Positions 5,169 through 7,319 of a stretch of 7,319 bases of DNA are shown here, piece after piece. The stretch is taken from contig LIUJ01000193.1 of the NCBI GenBank assembly GCA_001462255.1, positions 1,070 through 8,388 on the forward strand. The letters run 5' to 3'. The stretch is from Fibrobacteria bacterium GUT77. Its GTDB lineage: Bacteria; Fibrobacterota; Chitinivibrionia; Chitinivibrionales; Chitinispirillaceae. Both the position numbers and the translations under genes were made by a program. The notes beneath the pieces are model-generated. The model was not told the DNA's origin. It worked only from the letters and a program-made list of their open reading frames with translations, and made no database searches. The stretch's first letter is position 1, and the number at the start of each line of letters is the position of its first letter.

Positions 5169-7319
5169 CTAGTTTTCCCTAAGCTTTACCTCCACTCCAA
5201 GCTTTTCCAAGAGGTTATCGATCAAATTCAGCGCGTCGTCGTACTCACCTATGAGCACGTTTTGCAGAATGCTCTTAATTTGCTCGCCGAAGTGTTCGGC
5301 TTGTTCGTATTCTATGAGCGCGTTTGTGGCGCTGTCGATCGTCTCCGAGTCGAAGCTTTCCATCGCCGTCTTCAATTTGGCGAGCTCGGCTTTGAGCGTT
5401 TCCATGTCTACATGACCTCCGCCCGCTTTTTTCTTCATTGTCTCAATGTCGTCCAAGAGTTTACCTATGTTGTGCAGTAACGCTTCAAGGTCCATCAGGA
5501 ATTTCGCGTTGTGCTCGTTTATGTACACCTGATTGTTTTCTCTCCATGCCGCCTCAAGCGCCTTTGCCTCCTCGGATACCGCCAACGCGCCGATACTTGC
5601 CGCGGCGCTCTTTAGGCCGTGAACGTGCGTGGCGTAAAGCTGCATATCGCCTATCTCCACGCAGTTTCGTATCTCTTTAATCTTCTCGAAACCGTCTTCG
5701 TAAAACATGGTGATTGTGCGGACGTAGTGCGTTCCTTTGCCGCCTGATATCGCCAAACCTTTTTCCACATCCACACCGTCGATTTTGATCTTCCGCACGT
5801 CTATGTCGTCGTCGCTCTCTCCGGTCGTTATCACCTCGGTCGGCGATTTGCGCAACTCTTGCGGTATCCATTTGTCCAAAACGGCTTTGAGTTTTAGTAC
5901 GTCTATGGGTTTTGAGATAAAGTCGTTCAGTCCCTCGCTCAAAAACATTTCGCGCGCGCCGGCTACGGCGTTCGCGGTAAGGGCGACGATAGGTAGTTTT
6001 CTATAATAGTCGCCGCGTATAGCTCTAATGCGCCTTGTCGTCTCAAGGCCATCCATACCGGGCATCATGTGATCCATGAAAACCAAATCGTAGTGTTCCA
6101 CCTGTACGGCCTCTATGGCGTCGGGACCGCTCCTACAGGTGTCTACGCGCATTTTGTACGGCGAGAGCAATCCCTCCGCCACGCGTAAATTCGTGTTCGT
6201 GTCGTCTACCACCAGCACCCGCGCGTCCGGCGCTATGAAGCGCGTATAGCTCTCCGCCTTCGCGCCGTAACGGCTGCCGTCGGCGTGCCCGTTGAGTACG
6301 TTGGCCACCGTCACCGAATAGGCCGGCATGGAGAGTACGGCTACGTCCTTGTCGGCTATAACGTCGCCGAACTCCATCAATAACACGACTTTTGCGTTTG
6401 ATTTGTGCTTTTGAAGTACGTTTTTGGTTCTGTCGTAGAGTGCCGCCGCCGTAAATATGAAATTATACGAACCGCTCGCGACCTTTTCGTCAAGCACGGC
6501 CTCGCCGTCTACGGGTATACAGTTGACACCGAGTTTTCTTACCGTATCCACTATGGAGTTGGCGTACAGGTCCCGCCTTTCGTAAACCAACACGTTTTTG
6601 TCCTCTTTGTCGCTCACGACGGCATGTGCCGCGGCGTCCCTGAACTTCTGCGGCAACGTTACCGTAAAGGTGCTGCCCTTGCCGTATTCGGACGCTACGG
6701 AAACTTTTCCGCCCATCGCTTTCATTATGCTGTTTATGATCGCTAAGCCAAGGCCGGTGCCTTCCACGCCCTTGTTTTTCTCCTTGTCAACCTGAACGAA
6801 ATCCTTGAACAGTTTGTCGATATCCTCACTCTTGATACCCTTACCGCTGTCCTTGACGTCTATTCTCAATATGACGGAATCCGCTTTGGTCTCCGTCTCG
6901 CCGCTCTCCGGGTACTTCGCCGTAATAGAGAGCGATACAAAGCCTTTGTCCGTATACTTTACGGCGTTGCTTAGCAGGTTCAGCAACACTTGGCGTACCC
7001 TCACCTCGTCGCCGTATAGGGCGTTTGGGATGTTGCTGTCAACATTTACCACAAACCTCAATTTAGCGTAGGTCGCCCGCATTTTAATTAAGCTTACCAC
7101 GTCGTTGAGGAGGGAGGCGAAGAGGTAATCGCCGGGTACTATCTCAAACTTTCCGCTCTCTATCTTCGAAAAATCCAAAATGTCGTTGATGATGGACAGC
7201 AGGTTCGCCCCGGCCTGCTTTATTGTGAATATGTGCTCATACGCGGTCGGGGGAATGTCTTCGCGCAGCGCAAGCTCCGCGAAACCGATTATCGCGTTCA
7301 TGGGCGTGCGGATTTCGTG
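5169..7319 (-). CDS. Hybrid histidine kinase with receiver and HPt domains (partial, N-terminus outside window)
   Basis: A multi-step phosphorelay sensor kinase, cut at the window edge. The final codon (7319-7317) is the phosphoacceptor His of HEIRTPMNAIIGF, so the Met at 7301 is internal and the sensor part is not seen. Numbering from that Met: rest of the dimerisation domain (to about 60); ATPase with N-box Asn 112, DSGKG (151-155) and GTGLGL (181-186); a degenerate receiver-like domain (about 236-338) lacking the phosphoacceptor Asp and the Lys-Pro; and a true receiver (361-480) with D366/D367, D410 in FMDHMMPGMDG, T442 and K464. An HPt domain follows (about 505-620) with H561 in HGLKS. 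The last 80 residues (about 630-710) are charged and helical, with no family I recognise. Phosphate would pass His-Asp-His to an unseen regulator. The signal sensed is unknown. Confidence 0.93.
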   Translation of the reverse strand, partial: HEIRTPMNAIIGFAELALREDIPPTAYEHIFTIKQAGANLLSIINDILDFSKIESGKFEIVPGDYLFASLLNDVVSLIKMRATYAKLRFVVNVDSNIPNALYGDEVRVRQVLLNLLSNAVKYTDKGFVSLSITAKYPESGETETKADSVILRIDVKDSGKGIKSEDIDKLFKDFVQVDKEKNKGVEGTGLGLAIINSIMKAMGGKVSVASEYGKGSTFTVTLPQKFRDAAAHAVVSDKEDKNVLVYERRDLYANSIVDTVRKLGVNCIPVDGEAVLDEKVASGSYNFIFTAAALYDRTKNVLQKHKSNAKVVLLMEFGDVIADKDVAVLSMPAYSVTVANVLNGHADGSRYGAKAESYTRFIAPDARVLVVDDTNTNLRVAEGLLSPYKMRVDTCRSGPDAIEAVQVEHYDLVFMDHMMPGMDGLETTRRIRAIRGDYYRKLPIVALTANAVAGAREMFLSEGLNDFISKPIDVLKLKAVLDKWIPQELRKSPTEVITTGESDDDIDVRKIKIDGVDVEKGLAISGGKGTHYVRTITMFYEDGFEKIKEIRNCVEIGDMQLYATHVHGLKSAAASIGALAVSEEAKALEAAWRENNQVYINEHNAKFLMDLEALLHNIGKLLDDIETMKKKAGGGHVDMETLKAELAKLKTAMESFDSETIDSATNALIEYEQAEHFGEQIKSILQNVLIGEYDDALNLIDNLLEKLGVEVKLREN

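Overview
The window comes from a bacterial chromosome with compact, mostly housekeeping gene content and AT-rich gaps between moderately GC-rich genes. It holds six protein genes (two cut by the window edges) and one tRNA gene. I cannot name the organism. Single-chain glycyl-tRNA synthetase, a TTG start codon, AAGGAG-type ribosome binding sites, a tRNA with no encoded CCA, and a large hybrid histidine kinase would fit an anaerobe of the Clostridia, Spirochaetes or a similar group. This is a guess from family resemblance.

Layout: the left edge (2-1288, plus strand) has the end of glyS followed 30 nt later by a complete oligopeptide/dipeptide ABC transporter ATPase (OppD/DppD type). This ATPase stands without its usual partner genes in view. 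Its stop codon directly abuts the stop codon of the convergent gene on the other strand.

The centre (1289-4728, minus strand) is a sulfur amino acid cluster, in transcription order cysK (O-acetylserine sulfhydrylase), a cystathionine gamma-synthase/lyase family gene, and a MalY/PatB-type cystathionine beta-lyase. Read together, sulfide plus O-acetylserine gives cysteine, cysteine plus an activated homoserine gives cystathionine, and cystathionine gives homocysteine for methionine synthesis. The 109-nt gap between the first two genes carries a strong perfect inverted repeat. The 55-nt gap before the third is AT-rich and may hold a weak promoter.

Between cysK and the right part, an AT-rich spacer carries back-to-back promoter candidates for cysK (minus) and for a tRNA-Leu(UAA) gene (plus, 4923-5008). 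The right part (5169-7319, minus) is the carboxy-terminal two thirds or so of a hybrid histidine kinase. It runs from the phosphoacceptor histidine at the very edge through ATPase, degenerate receiver, true receiver, HPt and an extra helical tail.

I found no CRISPR array, insertion sequence, phage gene or clearly new system. The items most worth checking are the palindrome upstream of the cystathionine synthase gene, the zero-gap convergent gene ends, the shared divergent promoter region, the isolated transporter ATPase and the unusual tail of the kinase.
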